Source of the DNA: Tragulus kanchil
Taxonomy: Eukaryota; Chordata; Mammalia; Artiodactyla; Tragulidae
DNA length: 64,000 nt
Assembly (NCBI GenBank): GCA_022376925.1
Contig: JAIOJX010000006.1
Location: 58,489,394-58,553,393, forward strand
Direction: 5' to 3'
The notes beneath the pieces were generated by a model, which saw only the letters and a program-made list of their open reading frames with translations, had not been told where the DNA came from and did not search any database. This document shows, in pieces, positions 33,761-45,311 of this stretch. Both the position numbers and the translations under genes were made by a program. The first letter of the stretch is position 1. The number at the start of each line of letters is the position of its first letter.

Positions 33761-34554
33761 AAAACCACATAAGTAGTAATTAAGATTAAAACACACCCAC
33801 TAACTAAAAATATATAAATTTTACAGATAATTTAATAAGACAGCTAGTCCCAGAAGGCATGAAAAGAAAACAATCATTCCTTTCTAACCTGTTTTCATTT
33901 CTCAGAGGTAAATATTTGAAACTTCTGACAATTTTGAACTGTATCCTAAATATTTAAATGCATAAGTTCTAAATGTATAGTTAAACTGCTATATTCTTGG
34001 CCTTTTTCAATGTTAAATATTATCTATTGATTTCTTGCCATTAAAGAGGAAGATTGATTTGTCTCCATCCTCTTCAATACACACCTGTGTACCCTACTTA
34101 CCTCTGTTCTCTTCCTTCTAACAAAACTGTGATTCTTTGGAGTAAGATCAGTGTACAGTGTTACTTTTATTCCTTATTATTTGCATCAGGCCACTTTATT
34201 ACTCACAATGGAAGCTGTTAGCATCTACTCTTTTCCTCAGTGCTTTTAAACTATGGGATGAATAAGTCTGAATGCTTTCTCCCCAATTCTTTGTGCTGAC
34301 CATCTGTGGAGCTGTTCAATTTGGATATTTGTATCCTTGGAGTATATGATATTTCCAGTTTTGTTTGTTCTCTTTTAGAAATTCCTATTATTTGAACATT
34401 GGGTGTCATGGACTGATCATTAAATTTGGTTGAAATTTTTAATTTCTATGTTTCTTTTATGTCCTTTCTAAGAGATTTTGCCAATGTTATATGACAATTA
34501 ATAAAAGGATTGCAGCACAGCAGGCTTTAAGCTCATTGACCTTTATGATCCCTG

Positions 34555-34850
34555 GCCTGGGAAGACCGCCTGCAGTGCAAGCGCTGGTTTGATCCTGGCC
34601 TGGGAAGATCTCATGTGCGGAGGGCTGGACCGATGTGTCCAATTACCGAGCCGGAACTCTGGAGCGCATGCGCCCAGAACAGGTGCTCTGCGACGACAGA
34701 TGCCATCGCGATGTGAGGCCCACAGGAGCCAAAGAACAAAAAGACGGATGAAAATGGAGAAATGAAAGACCAATAAAAGTGGCCTGCCCGCTCCCCTCCC
34801 TTCCCAACCCGACCCCCGCCCAAAATAAATAAATAAATAAATCTTTAAAA
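34555..34850 (+). mobile_element. CHR-type SINE, duplicate copy with eroded head
   Basis: This is the same SINE as 33434-33760 by duplication, not an independent insertion. Boxes A and B are incomplete. Confidence 0.88.
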
Positions 34851-35319
34851 AAAACCACATAAGTAGTAATTAAGATTAAAACACACCCACTAACTAAAAA
34901 TATATAAATTTTACAGATAATTTAATAAGACAGCTAGTCCCAGAAGGCATGAAAAGAAAACAATCATTCCTTTCTAACCTGTTTTCATTTCTCAGAGGTA
35001 AATATTTGAAACTTCTGACAATTTTGAACTGTATCCTAAATATTTAAATGCATAAGTTCTAAATGTATAGTTAAACTGCTATATTCTTGGCCTTTTTCAA
35101 TGTTAAATATTATCTATTGATTTCTTGCCATTAAAGAGGAAGATTGATTTGTCTCCATCCTCTTCAATACACACCTGTGTACCCTACTTACCTCTGTTCT
35201 CTTCCTTCTAACAAAACTGTGATTCTTTGGAGTAAGATCAGTGTACAGTGTTACTTTTATTCCTTATTATTTGCATCAGGCCACTTTATTACTCACAATG
35301 GAAGCTGTTAGCATCTACT

Positions 35320-35593
35320 CTTTTCCTCAGTGCTTTTAAACTATGGGATGAATAAGTCTGAATGCTTTCTCCCCAATTCTTTGTGCTGACCATCTGTGGA
35401 GCTGTTCAATTTGGATATTTGTATCCTTGGAGTATATGATATTTCCAGTTTTGTTTGTTCTCTTTTAGAAATTCCTATTATTTGAACATTGGGTGTCATG
35501 GACTGATCATTAAATTTGGTTGAAATTTTTAATTTCTATGTTTCTTTTATGTCCTTTCTAAGAGATTTTGCCAATGTTATATGACAATTAATA
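35320..35593 (-). mobile_element. Old L1 fragment, antisense (5' UTR/ORF1 type)
   Basis: AGAAATTCCTATTATTTGAA and GGTGTCATGGACTGATCATT resemble the complement of an ancient L1M 5' region. It also occurs at about 34230-34500 by duplication and may resume beyond the BovB at about 37720. The match is weak. Confidence 0.45.
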
Positions 35594-37700
35594 AACCCAT
35601 GGATTGCAGCACAGCAGGCTTCCCTGTCCTTCACCATCTCCAGGATTTTGCTCTAATCCATGTCCATTGAGGCAGTGATGCCAACCAACCATCTCATCCG
35701 CTGTCTTTCAATTCTCTCTAGCCCACATTCTTTCCCAGCATCAGGATTTTTCTCAATGAGTTGGCTCTTCATATTAGGTGGCTAAATTATTAGAGTTTCA
35801 GCATCAATGAATATTCAGGGCTGATTTCCTTTAGGATTGACTGGTATGATCTCTTTGCAGTTCAAGGGACTCTCAAGAGTTTTCTCAAATACCACAATTT
35901 GAAGGCATCAATTCTTTGGTGCTATGCCTTCTTTAGAGTTTAATTCTCACTTCCGTACATGACTACTGGAAAAACCATAACTTTGACTATATGGACCTTG
36001 GTCAACAAAGAAATGTCTCCACTTTTTAATGTGCTGTCTAGGTCTGTCATATTTTTCCTTCCAAGGAGCAAGTGTATTTTAATTTCATGATGGTAGTCAG
36101 GCTGCAGTGATTTTGGAATCCCTCCCCCCCACCCCCCATAATAAAGTCTGTCACTGTTTCCATTGTTGTTTCCCCAATCTATTCGTCATGAAGCTATGGG
36201 ACCAGATGTCATAATCTTAGTTTTTCAATACCGAATTCTAAACCAACTTTTTCACCCTCCTTGATTACCTTCACCAATAGGTTCTTTAACTCCTTTTCCC
36301 ATTCTGCCATGAGGGTGGTGTCATCTGCATATCTGAGGTTATTGCTGTTTCTCCTGGAAATCTTGATTCCAGCTTGTGCTTCATCCAGTCTGGCATTTCA
36401 CATGATGTACTCTGAAGATAAGTTAAATAAGCAGTGTGACAATATACAGCCTTGGGGGTACTCTTTTCCCAGTTTTGAACCAGTTCATCTTCCATGTACA
36501 GTTCTGTTGCTTCTTGATTTGCATACAGGTTTCTCAGGAGGCACATAAGGTGATCTGGTATTCCTATCTCTTTAATAATTTTCCACCATTTGTTGTGGTC
36601 TACAGAGTCAAAGGCTTTAACATGGTGAATGAAGCAGAGGTAGTTTTTTCTTTTTTTTTTTTTTTCTGGAATTATCTTTTTTTTCCCTATGACCCAGCGG
36701 AGGTTGGAAATTTGATCCCTTGTTCTTCTGCATTTTCTAAATTTTGCTTTTACGTCTTGGCGTTGTCTGTTTCCATACTATTGAAATGTAGCTTGGAGGA
36801 TTTTGAGCATCACCTTGACAGCAAGTGAAGTAAGCGCAGTTATGCTGTAGTTTGAACATTCTTTGGCATTGCCTTTCTTTGAGATTGGAATGAAAATTGA
36901 CCTTTTCCAGTCCTATGGTCACTGTTGAGCTTTCCAAATTTGCTAACATATTGAGTGTAGCACTTTACCAGCATCATCTTTTAGGATTTGAAATAGCTCA
37001 GCTGGAATTCCATCACCTTGCTAACTTTGTTTTTGTGATGTTTCCTAAATCCCACTTGACCTCGCACTCCAGGATGTCTGACTCTAGGTGAGTGATCACA
37101 CCATTGTGATTATTGAGTTATTAAGATATTTTTTGTATAATTCTTTTATGCATTCTTGTCACCTCTTCTTAATATTGTCTTCTTCTGTCAGGTCCATACC
37201 AATTATGTCCTTTATTGTCCTATCTTTGCATGAAATGTTCACTTGGTATCTGTACCTTTCTTGAAGAGATTTCTAGTATTTTCCATTCTATTGGTTTTTC
37301 TATTTTTCTTTGCATTGTTCACTTCGGAAGGCTTTTTTACCTGTTCCTGCTATTCTTTGGAACTCTTTATTCATATGGATATATCTTTCCTAGTCTCCTT
37401 TGCCTTATGCTTCTCTTCTTTTCTCAGCTATTTGAGAAAAGTTGTCTAAGGCTTCCTCAAACAACTATTTTGCTTATTGCAACTCTTTTTCTTGGGAATG
37501 GTTTTGTTCACTGCCTCCTGTATTGTGTTACGAACCTTTGTCCATGAATCTTCAGAGACTATCTATCAGATCTAATTCCTTGAATCTATTGTCACTTCCT
37601 GTGTCTAATCATCAGGGATCTGACTTAGGTTATACTTGAATGTGCCCTAGTGGTTTTCTCTATTATCTTCAATTTAAGTCTGAATTTAGTTGTAAGGAAT
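35594..37700 (-). mobile_element. BovB LINE, antisense, 5'-truncated
   Basis: From left to right this is the complement of BovB from close to the 3' end (CCCATGGATTGCAGCACAGC) up into the RT and endonuclease linker region (GGTTATACTTGAATGTGCCC, CTTCAATTTAAGTCTGAATT). The minus-strand frame 36286-36546 gives LLRNLYANQEAT from the BovB RT and then drifts out of frame. Many stops and frameshifts make it inactive. RTE-type endonuclease and RT are the expected activities of an intact copy. Confidence 0.93.
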
Positions 37701-39310
37701 CAATGTTGTATTTTTCCATGTTTTTGAGGGGATAATTACATTATCTTATTTTTGCTTTTCAAGAGTTTTTTGTTTCTGTTGTTTTCCTCTGAATAGTGCT
37801 TTTTAATGGCCTCCTGTTCTTGTTTTGTGAATTCATAGCATTGCTTCATCTGTTAAAAATTTTTTTTGACATATTGCTTGGCTGCCTTTATTGAAGTCTT
37901 TTAACTTGAAGAATATTTGTTATGTTGTGTCTTGTTTGGGTGAATACTTTTTCAGTTGGGACATTTCTCAAATTTCCCATGAGATAACTGCTAATATGTA
38001 TAAGTAGGGCACTAAAAAAAAGTAGGTGGGGATTACAGTTTGATATGCACATTTTCATTTCATATCTTCTTTTCACTTTGGCACATCTTTCCTAAACTCA
38101 GCTTTGTCCTCAAGTCTAGAATATCTTGGTTTATTCTTTTATAAATTATACATCCTGATTTCCATAGAGTAGGAGATAACGCAAATGTCAGTTACTTAAC
38201 TTAGGAAAGAAATGGGCAAAAAAAGTCACACCATTGTTTTTTTTTTTCACACTCATCTCTTAATATTGTCTTCTTCTGTCAGGTCCATACCAATTATGTC
38301 CTTTATTGTCCTATCTTTGCATGAAATGTTCACTTGGTATCTGTACCTTTCTTGAAGAGATTTCTAGTATTTTCCATTCTATTGGTTTTTCTATTTTTCT
38401 TTGCATTGTTCACTTCGGAAGGCTTTTTTACCTGTTCCTGCTATTCTTTGGAACTCTTTATTCATATGGATATATCTTTCCTAGTCTCCTTTGCCTTATG
38501 CTTCTCTTCTTTTCTCAGCTATTTGAGAAAAGTTGTCTAAGGCTTCCTCAAACAACTATTTTGCTTATTGCAACTCTTTTTCTTGGGAATGGTTTTGTTC
38601 ACTGCCTCCTGTATTGTGTTACGAACCTTTGTCCATGAATCTTCAGAGACTATCTATCAGATCTAATTCCTTGAATCTATTGTCACTTCCTGTGTCTAAT
38701 CATCAGGGATCTGACTTAGGTTATACTTGAATGTGCCCTAGTGGTTTTCTCTATTATCTTCAATTTAAGTCTGAATTTAGTTGTAAGGAATCAATGTTGT
38801 ATTTTTCCATGTTTTTGAGGGGATAATTACATTATCTTATTTTTGCTTTTCAAGAGTTTTTTGTTTCTGTTGTTTTCCTCTGAATAGTGCTTTTTAATGG
38901 CCTCCTGTTCTTGTTTTGTGAATTCATAGCATTGCTTCATCTGTTAAAAATTTTTTCTGACATATTGCTTGGCTGCCTTTATTGAAGTCTTTTAACTTGA
39001 AGAATATTTGTTATGTTGTGTCTTGTTTGGGTGAATACTTTTTCAGTTGGGACATTTCTCAAATTTCCCATGAGATAACTGCTAATATGTATAAGTAGGG
39101 CACTAAAAAAAAGTAGGTGGGGATTACAGTTTGATATGCACATTTTCATTTCATATCTTCTTTTCACTTTGGCACATCTTTCCTAAACTCAGTTTTTGTC
39201 CTCAAGTCTAGAATATCTTGGTTTATTCTTTTTATAAATTATACATCCTGATTTCCATAGAGTAGGAGATAACGCAAATGTCAGTTACTTAACTTAGGAA
39301 AGAAATGGGA
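37169..39310. repeat. Tandem duplication 10 (37169-38214 = 38260-39310, spacing 1091)
   Basis: The join (38215-38259) contains CACACCATTG, a T-run and CACACTCATCT. This is a compressed form of 37098-37168, where about 70 bases have shrunk to about 32. The copies otherwise differ by one or two bases. The second copy repeats BovB sequence from 38260 to about 38790. Confidence 0.95.
37701..38214 (-). other. Possible old L1 ORF1-region fragment beyond BovB
   Basis: GGCCTCCTGTTCTTGTTTTG and CATAGCATTGCTTCATCTG resemble the complement of an ancient L1 5' UTR/ORF1 region. If so, the BovB landed inside an old L1 of the same orientation. The match is too weak to be sure. Confidence 0.35.
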
Positions 39311-40384
39311 TGTTCAAAAAAATTTTTTTTAAAGTAGACTCTCAGTGAATATACATATTTTTAGTCCCAGTGGTTTCTCTTTTCAATGAAATTGGTGGCT
39401 CTGTGCTTAAGCTTTTCTGGCAAGTTCTGTGGTTTTAATTGTTCCTCCTCTGGTCTATTAGTTTCTTCAGTTCTGCTAAGTCAAATGCTTATAATTTCAT
39501 TACTTTACAGATCTCCCAGTCTTATAGCTCTCCTATTCCCATTGTATTGGATAAAGACATAATTTTATTTTTTTAATTAGATGTTTAAATGTTTTAACTG
39601 AAAAATAGACAGATTATTTTTATTTCACTGAACAATGAGAATAGTTCAGATTTATCTTTTTCAATTACAAATTTGTTTGCTTCTGTTTGAAACCCTCTTT
39701 AATCCTTCACTTTCATCTTTGCTCATATATATATATAAGTAGGTCAGATCCCTCACTTCCAATTAGGTCATATTTGTGAGTTACTGAGAGCAGTATAAAG
39801 TTTCCCCTTTGTTTATATTAAATCTGACTTCCACAAAATAACCTTAACAGAATCTGACATTTGGTCTTTTAGTAATGAAATATGCATTTTGTGTCTATAA
39901 GTGTTTTAAAATTTCACAGTTCTTATTAAAATGTAAATGTCTATGGATGGGATAATCTTCTAAGCTATTAGCAAACACCACAGTCAAGAAAGTCCAGAGC
40001 CAGGACAAAAAGAAATCACATGCACTGGCCTTTATCTTTCTTGGCTTTTATTTTGTATTAGCTTAATTAAGCCATGCTTTTTATGACAATGCTTTGACTT
40101 TGACTCTTGTTTTTTGCTCCTATCATTCCAACATTTCGCTTCTGATATGGGCTTGTCTTTCAGTAGCTATTTTTCCTTCCTTTTGTAGTTTAAGGTTCAC
40201 ACTGAGTATTTTGAAGATTTCAACTGACTTGAAAGCCATTTTAGGCTTAACTGTTATGCTTTCCCTCTTAACCATCAATTACGAGTGGGTTGTCTTACTA
40301 GATCATGAATTATTTCTTCACCTTTTCTTGATTAAGTGTTCTCAGATGAGTCACATAAATTAAGTCATATAGATTATTTATGAA
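39311..40384. other. No recognised feature
   Basis: AT-rich DNA with a short (TA)n tract at 39726-39737. No coding frame or repeat family is recognised. Confidence 0.55.
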
Positions 40385-40505
40385 ACAGCAATGGACATGA
40401 GTTTGAGCAGGCTCCAGGAGATGACAAAAAACAGGGAAGCCTGGAAAGCTACAGTTCCTGAGGTCACAAAGAGTTGGACACAACTGAGTGACTGAATTGA
40501 ACTGA
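40385..40505 (+). mobile_element. BovB/BovA-type tail fragment, sense
   Basis: ATGGACATGAGTTTGAGCAG, AACAGGGAAGCCTGGAAAGC and AAGAGTTGGACACAACTGAG give the last 120 bases shared by BovB and the BovA SINEs. The head is missing, so I cannot choose between LINE and SINE. Confidence 0.85.
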
Positions 40506-41428
40506 GTCTGATTCCTTGTTAGCACTCTTACTCATTCCTAAATAAATATCGTGCTGCAATATCAGGATTGCAGAAATGGAATGAAGAAAGGCTATCTTAA
40601 GCTAATCAATACAACAAAATGTTGATTTAAAGTATTAGCAACTAAATTCTCAATCTAGTATAAAATTCCGTTAAGTTAAAAAATTTTGCATCTGAAACAT
40701 AAAAGTCATTGAAATCAGTTGCTTTAGTTTATGAGAATAAGATAACATCTAAAGTGTATTATTCTATTATATACTCACGCATATGAAGCGTTTTTTTAAA
40801 AAATAGACTCATTCTAATATTTTCTTTGGAAAATGGAAAATTCTGTGTTCCAATCGTTTCACTGACAATTTCTTTGCAAGGGTTACATCTAATTATATTT
40901 CCCCAGTGATTTTCACATAGGTCTAGTTTCCAAATAAAGCATACTTCTCATATATTAAAGAGAGAAGGAAAGTGGTTAAAAAATGAAGTTCATTACATTA
41001 ACACTAGTCGCTAACATGCTGTTAGAATTTTTAAATTGTTCAATCATCCATGTACAATTAATTTATTTTAGGAATAATTTTCTCTTTTTTTCCAGCATAT
41101 TAGAGTCAGCCATGGCTTAGTTACTCTCTTGATAACTTTAACAAACCTTCTCAAGACCTTCCTATATCTACTGTCAATTTTACATGTGCGAGAGTATACC
41201 GCCAGGATCTATTACTTTTTCAATACAATTAGAAGTTTAAAAATCTGTTTAGAAGAAAATTCTGTTTTTTTTTTTTTTCCTTTAATTGAAAATGTTTCAT
41301 TTCCTGAGAAAGATGTGCATGGTATTATGTGTATATTATGTTTTTAATTAAATGGAAATAAGAAAATTTGATGTTCAGAAAGGTATGTTTATTTGCTATG
41401 GGAAACCAATTATAATTGTTCTTATTTT
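40506..41428. other. No recognised feature
   Basis: AT-rich unassigned DNA. Confidence 0.55.
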
Positions 41429-41895
41429 TCTGTTACTGAGCCCTGTCTGACTCTTTGCAAACCTATGGATTGCATGCCAGGCCCCTTTGTTTTCCACTAT
41501 CTCCTGGAGTTTGCTTAAATTCATATACATTGATTCAGTGATGCCATTTGGCCATCTCATCCTCTGTCTCACCCTTCTGTTTGTGCTTTCAGTCTGCCAG
41601 CATCAGGGTCTTTTCCAATGCATCAGCTCTTTGCATCAGGTGGCCAAGGTACTGGGGCTTCAGCTTCAGCAAATGTCCTTCTAATGAATATCCAAGGTTG
41701 ATCTCCTTTTGGATTGACTGGTTTGATATGCTTGCAGTCCGAATTCTTCTCCAACACCACAATCTGAAAGCATCAGTCTTGTGGCAATCACCCCTCTTTA
41801 TGATCTAACTGTCTCATCTGTAAAACCGTATTTTTGTCTCTATGGACCTTTGTCAGCAAAGTAATGAAGCTGCTTTTTAATACTGTGTAGGTCTG

Positions 41896-42199
41896 TCATA
41901 GCTTTCCCTCCAAGAAGCAAGCATTTTTTATTTTATAGCTGAAGGCACCATCCACCGTGATTTTGGAGATCAAGAAAATAACATATGCCAGTGTTTCCAT
42001 TGTCTGCCCATCTATGTGCCATGAAGTGATGGGACCACATGTCATGATTTTCATTCCTTGTGCGTTGAGTTTTAAGTCAGCTTTTTCACTTTCCTCTTTT
42101 ACCCTCATTAAGGGGTTCTTTTGTTCCTCTTTGCTTTCTTCCATTCTAGTGATATCATCTGCATATCTGAAGCTACTGATATTTCTCCTTGCAATCTTT
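41896..42199 (-). pseudogene. BovB reverse transcriptase fragment with intact YADD
   Basis: The minus-strand frame reads ISSFRYADDITRMEESKEEQ and MRVKEESEKADLKLNAQGMK, then GPITSWHIDGQTMETLAYV. YADD (42154-42165) is RT motif C, with both catalytic Asp residues. Upstream the frame runs into the CHR SINE, whose edge is 35 bases from YADD. The N-terminal residues of this open frame are therefore SINE translation. The duplicate lacks the part after KIM. Confidence 0.9.
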
Positions 42200-42470
42200 T
42201 TTTTTTTTTTAATTTTGGCCTCTTTTATTGGTTGTTTATTTATTTTCATCAATCTTTGTTCTTTGGCAAGTGTGGACCTCCCATTCCAGAGGCCTCTCCC
42301 ATTGCAGAGCACCGGTTCTGGGCGCATGTGCTCCAGAGTGCTGGCTTCTAATTGGACTCACTGGTCCATCCACTCCAAGGCATATGAGATCTTTCCTGGT
42401 GATGAATCGATCCGGTGCCCCTTGTACTTTTAAGGCACACTCTCTACCCACTGAAGCACCAGGGATGTTC
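42200..42470 (-). mobile_element. CHR-type SINE, antisense, in BovB, with 16-bp target-site duplication
   Basis: The direct repeats TCTCCTTGCAATCTTT (42184-42199 and 42471-42486) are identical and are BovB sequence. The body runs on the minus strand from AGTGGGTAGAGAGTGTGCC (A-box side) and GGGGCACCGGATCGATTC (B-box side) to a T-run at 42200-42210, the reversed A-tail. The copy at 43339-43609 is part of duplication 11. Confidence 0.94.
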
Positions 42471-42672
42471 TCTCCTTGCAATCTTTATTCCAGATTTTGA
42501 TACAGACATCCAGGAATTTACTCTACCTAGAACTTAAATAAGGAAGCCAACAATATACAGTCTTGTAATATTCCTTTCCCAGTTTTGAACCAGTCTGCTT
42601 TTTGTTTTTTTTTTTTTTTTTTTCTTTTATTTCCTCTGTATAGATTCAATTTCCCTTTTCTGTGGAGCTTCT

Positions 42673-42894
42673 TCACTCCCAGTCTAGTTTCATGTCTGGT
42701 TCCAATTGTTCCTTCGTGACTCGCATAAGGTTTGTCAGGAAACAGGTAAGGTGGTCTGGTATTCCCATGTCTAGTATTTTCCACAGTTTGTTATGATTCA
42801 TATAGTCAAATGCTTTAGCATATTCAATTAAGCAGGTGTAGATTTTTTTTCTGGAACTGCCTTGCTTTCTCCATAATCCAATAGATATAGGCAA
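42673..42894 (-). pseudogene. BovB reverse transcriptase fragment, fingers and palm
   Basis: PISIGLWRKQGSSRKKIYTC, then EYAKAFDYMNHNKLWKIL (motif A, with D in AFDYMNHNKLW), then MGIPDHLTCFLTNLMRVTKE. This is the BovB RT segment before motif B. The frame is broken on both sides. It repeats at 43810-44031. Confidence 0.88.
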
Positions 42895-43338
42895 TTTGAT
42901 CTCTGATTCCTCTTTCTTTGGAACTCATCTTTTACATCTAGAAGTTCTTGGTTAACATACTGCTTGAAACTTAGATTGAAGGATTTTAAGCATAATCTTA
43001 TGACCATATGAAATAAGCACAATTGTATGGTGTTTTAGTCATTCTTTGGCCTTGCCTTTGTTTGGGATAGGAATGAAAACTGACTTTTTCCAGTCCTGTG
43101 GCCAATGTTGAGTTTTTCAAATTTGTTGATATATTGAGTGCCACAGTTTAACAGTTTCAACTTCTAGGGTTTTAAATAAGTCATGATTTTCATTCCTTGT
43201 GCGTTGAGTTTTAAGTCAGCTTTTTCACTTTCCTCTTTTACCCTCATTAAGGGGTTCTTTTGTTCCTCTTTGCTTTCTTCCATTCTAGTGATATCATCTG
43301 CATATCTGAAGCTACTGATATTTCTCCTTGCAATCTTT

Positions 43339-43609
43339 TTTTTTTTTTTAATTTTGGCCTCTTTTATTGGTTGTTTATTTATTTTCATCAATCTTTGTTC
43401 TTTGGCAAGTGTGGACCTCCCATTCCAGAGGCCTCTCCCATTGCAGAGCACCGGTTCTGGGCGCATGTGCTCCAGAGTGCTGGCTTCTAATTGGACTCAC
43501 TGGTCCATCCACTCCAAGGCATATGAGATCTTTCCTGGTGATGAATCGATCCGGTGCCCCTTGTACTTTTAAGGCACACTCTCTACCCACTGAAGCACCA
43601 GGGATGTTC
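43339..43609 (-). mobile_element. CHR-type SINE, antisense, duplicate copy
   Basis: This is identical to 42200-42470, including both flanking 16-bp repeats. Confidence 0.92.
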
Positions 43610-44868
43610 TCTCCTTGCAATCTTTATTCCAGATTTTGATACAGACATCCAGGAATTTACTCTACCTAGAACTTAAATAAGGAAGCCAACAATATACAGT
43701 CTTGTAATATTCCTTTCCCAGTTTTGAACCAGTCTGCTTTTTGTTTTTTTTTTTTTTTTTCTTTTATTTCCTCTGTATAGATTCAATTTCCCTTTTCTGT
43801 GGAGCTTCTTCACTCCCAGTCTAGTTTCATGTCTGGTTCCAATTGTTCCTTCGTGACTCGCATAAGGTTTGTCAGGAAACAGGTAAGGTGGTCTGGTATT
43901 CCCATGTCTAGTATTTTCCACAGTTTGTTATGATTCATATAGTCAAATGCTTTAGCATATTCAATTAAGCAGGTGTAGATTTTTTTTCTGGAACTGCCTT
44001 GCTTTCTCCATAATCCAATAGATATAGGCAATTTGATCTCTGATTCCTCTTTCTTTGGAACTCATCTTTTACATCTAGAAGTTCTTGGTTAACATACTGC
44101 TTGAAACTTAGATTGAAGGATTTTAAGCATAATCTTATGACCATATGAAATAAGCACAATTGTATGGTGTTTTAGTCATTCTTTGGCCTTGCCTTTGTTT
44201 GGGATAGGAATGAAAACTGACTTTTTCCAGTCCTGTGGCCAATGTTGAGTTTTTCAAATTTGTTGATATATTGAGTGCCACAGTTTAACAGTTTCAACTT
44301 CTAGGGTTTTAAATAAGTCAGCTGGAATTCCATCACCTCCACAAGCTTTGTTATTAGTAATTCATTCTAAGACTTAATTTACTTCACACTCCATGATGTC
44401 TTGCTCTACGTGACTGACCACACCATCATGGTTATCTTGTTATAGTTCTGTGTATATTTGTTACCTCTTTCATCTCTGCTGCTTCTGTTATGTCCTTACT
44501 GTTTCTGTTCTTTATCTTGCCCATTTTTGCATGGCATGTCCCCTTCATACCTCAGATTTTTCTCAGTGATACAATTTTTCCCCATTCTATTGTTTTCCTC
44601 TATCTTCTTGCATTTTTCATTTAAGAAAGCCTTCTTATCTCTTCTTGATATTCTGTGGAGCACTTCATTCAATTGGGTATACCTTTCCCTTTCACACTTG
44701 CCTTTCATTTTTCTTCTTTCATCAGCTATTTTTAAAGCCTCTCTGACAACCACTTTCTCTTCTTCTATTTCTTTTTCGCTGGAATGGTTTTGGTTGCTGT
44801 TTCCTGTACAATGTTATGAACCTCTGAGCATAGTTCTTCATGCTCTCTGTCTACAATGTTATAATCAT

Positions 44869-45083
44869 GGAGCTTCCCTGGTGACTCAGATGGTAAAGAA
44901 TCTGCCTATAATGCAGGAGATCTTGGTTTGATCCCTGGATTGGGAGGGTCCCCTGTAGAAGGGGATGACAACACATCCTAGTATTCTTGCCTGTGGAATT
45001 CCATGGAGGAGCATGGTGGGTTATAGTCCATAGAGTCATAGATTTGGACATGACTAAGAGACTAACACTTTCAAATGCACTGC
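44869..45083 (+). mobile_element. Bov-tA SINE, sense, in BovB, with target-site duplication
   Basis: The head GAGCTTCCCTGGTGACTCAG, box B TTGGTTTGATCCCTGGATTG and tail TAGATTTGGACATGACTAAG give a complete SINE. The repeats ATAATCAT (44861-44868 and 45084-45091) flank it. BovB continues on both sides (CTCTGTCTACAATGTT before, AAGGGATTTGTTTTAGG after). Confidence 0.92.
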
Positions 45084-45221
45084 ATAATCATAAGGGATTT
45101 GTTTTAGGTCACACCTGAATGGACTAGTGTTTTTCCCTACTGTCTTCAATTTAAGTCTGAATTTTCCAATAAGAAGGTCATGATTTGAGCCACAGTCAGC
45201 TCCAGGTTTTGTTTTTGCTGA

Positions 45222-45311
45222 CTGTACAGAGTTTATCTCTCTCTGGCTGAAAGGAACATTATCAATCTGTACAGAGTTTATCTCTCTCTGGCTGAAAGGA
45301 ACATTATCAAT
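45222..45311. repeat. 45-bp tandem duplication inside BovB
   Basis: Two perfect copies of a 45-bp unit starting CTGTACAGAGTTTATCTCTC (45222-45266 and 45267-45311). It recurs at 46311-46400 through duplication 12. It is much smaller than the kilobase series and may be a genuine local event. Confidence 0.93.

Larger units (their letters stand above)
33402..35594. repeat. Tandem duplication 9 (33402-34504 = about 34530-35594, spacing 1090)
   Basis: The clearest fading join of the series is 34505-34620. The tail of copy one has lost CCCATG relative to 35595-35600 and then stops inside the BovB start. The head of copy two repeats 33402-33530 with many deletions, mostly in G and C runs (AAGGGGCGC to AAGCGC, ATCCCTGG to ATCCTGG, GAGGGGCTGG to GAGGGCTGG). 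The rest is identical. Confidence 0.96.
42041..44317. repeat. Tandem duplication 11 (42041-43179 = 43180-44317, spacing 1139 then 1137)
   Basis: This carries the CHR SINE and its target-site duplications together with the surrounding BovB, so it happened after the SINE insertion. The join is clean (AAATAAGTCATGATTTTC). A two-base change in a T-run (42605-42623 against 43745-43760) alters the spacing. Confidence 0.95.

Noticed and set aside
33288..33770. 160-codon minus-strand frame and overlapping frames on both strands
   Set aside because: It is the translation of a CHR SINE. The same peptide style appears at every CHR copy (21247, 47990, 59282, 60380).
42041..44317. Two independent CHR insertions at matching BovB sites
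   Set aside because: Both copies share the same 16-bp target duplication and identical flanks over 1.1 kb, so the second is a copy of the first.
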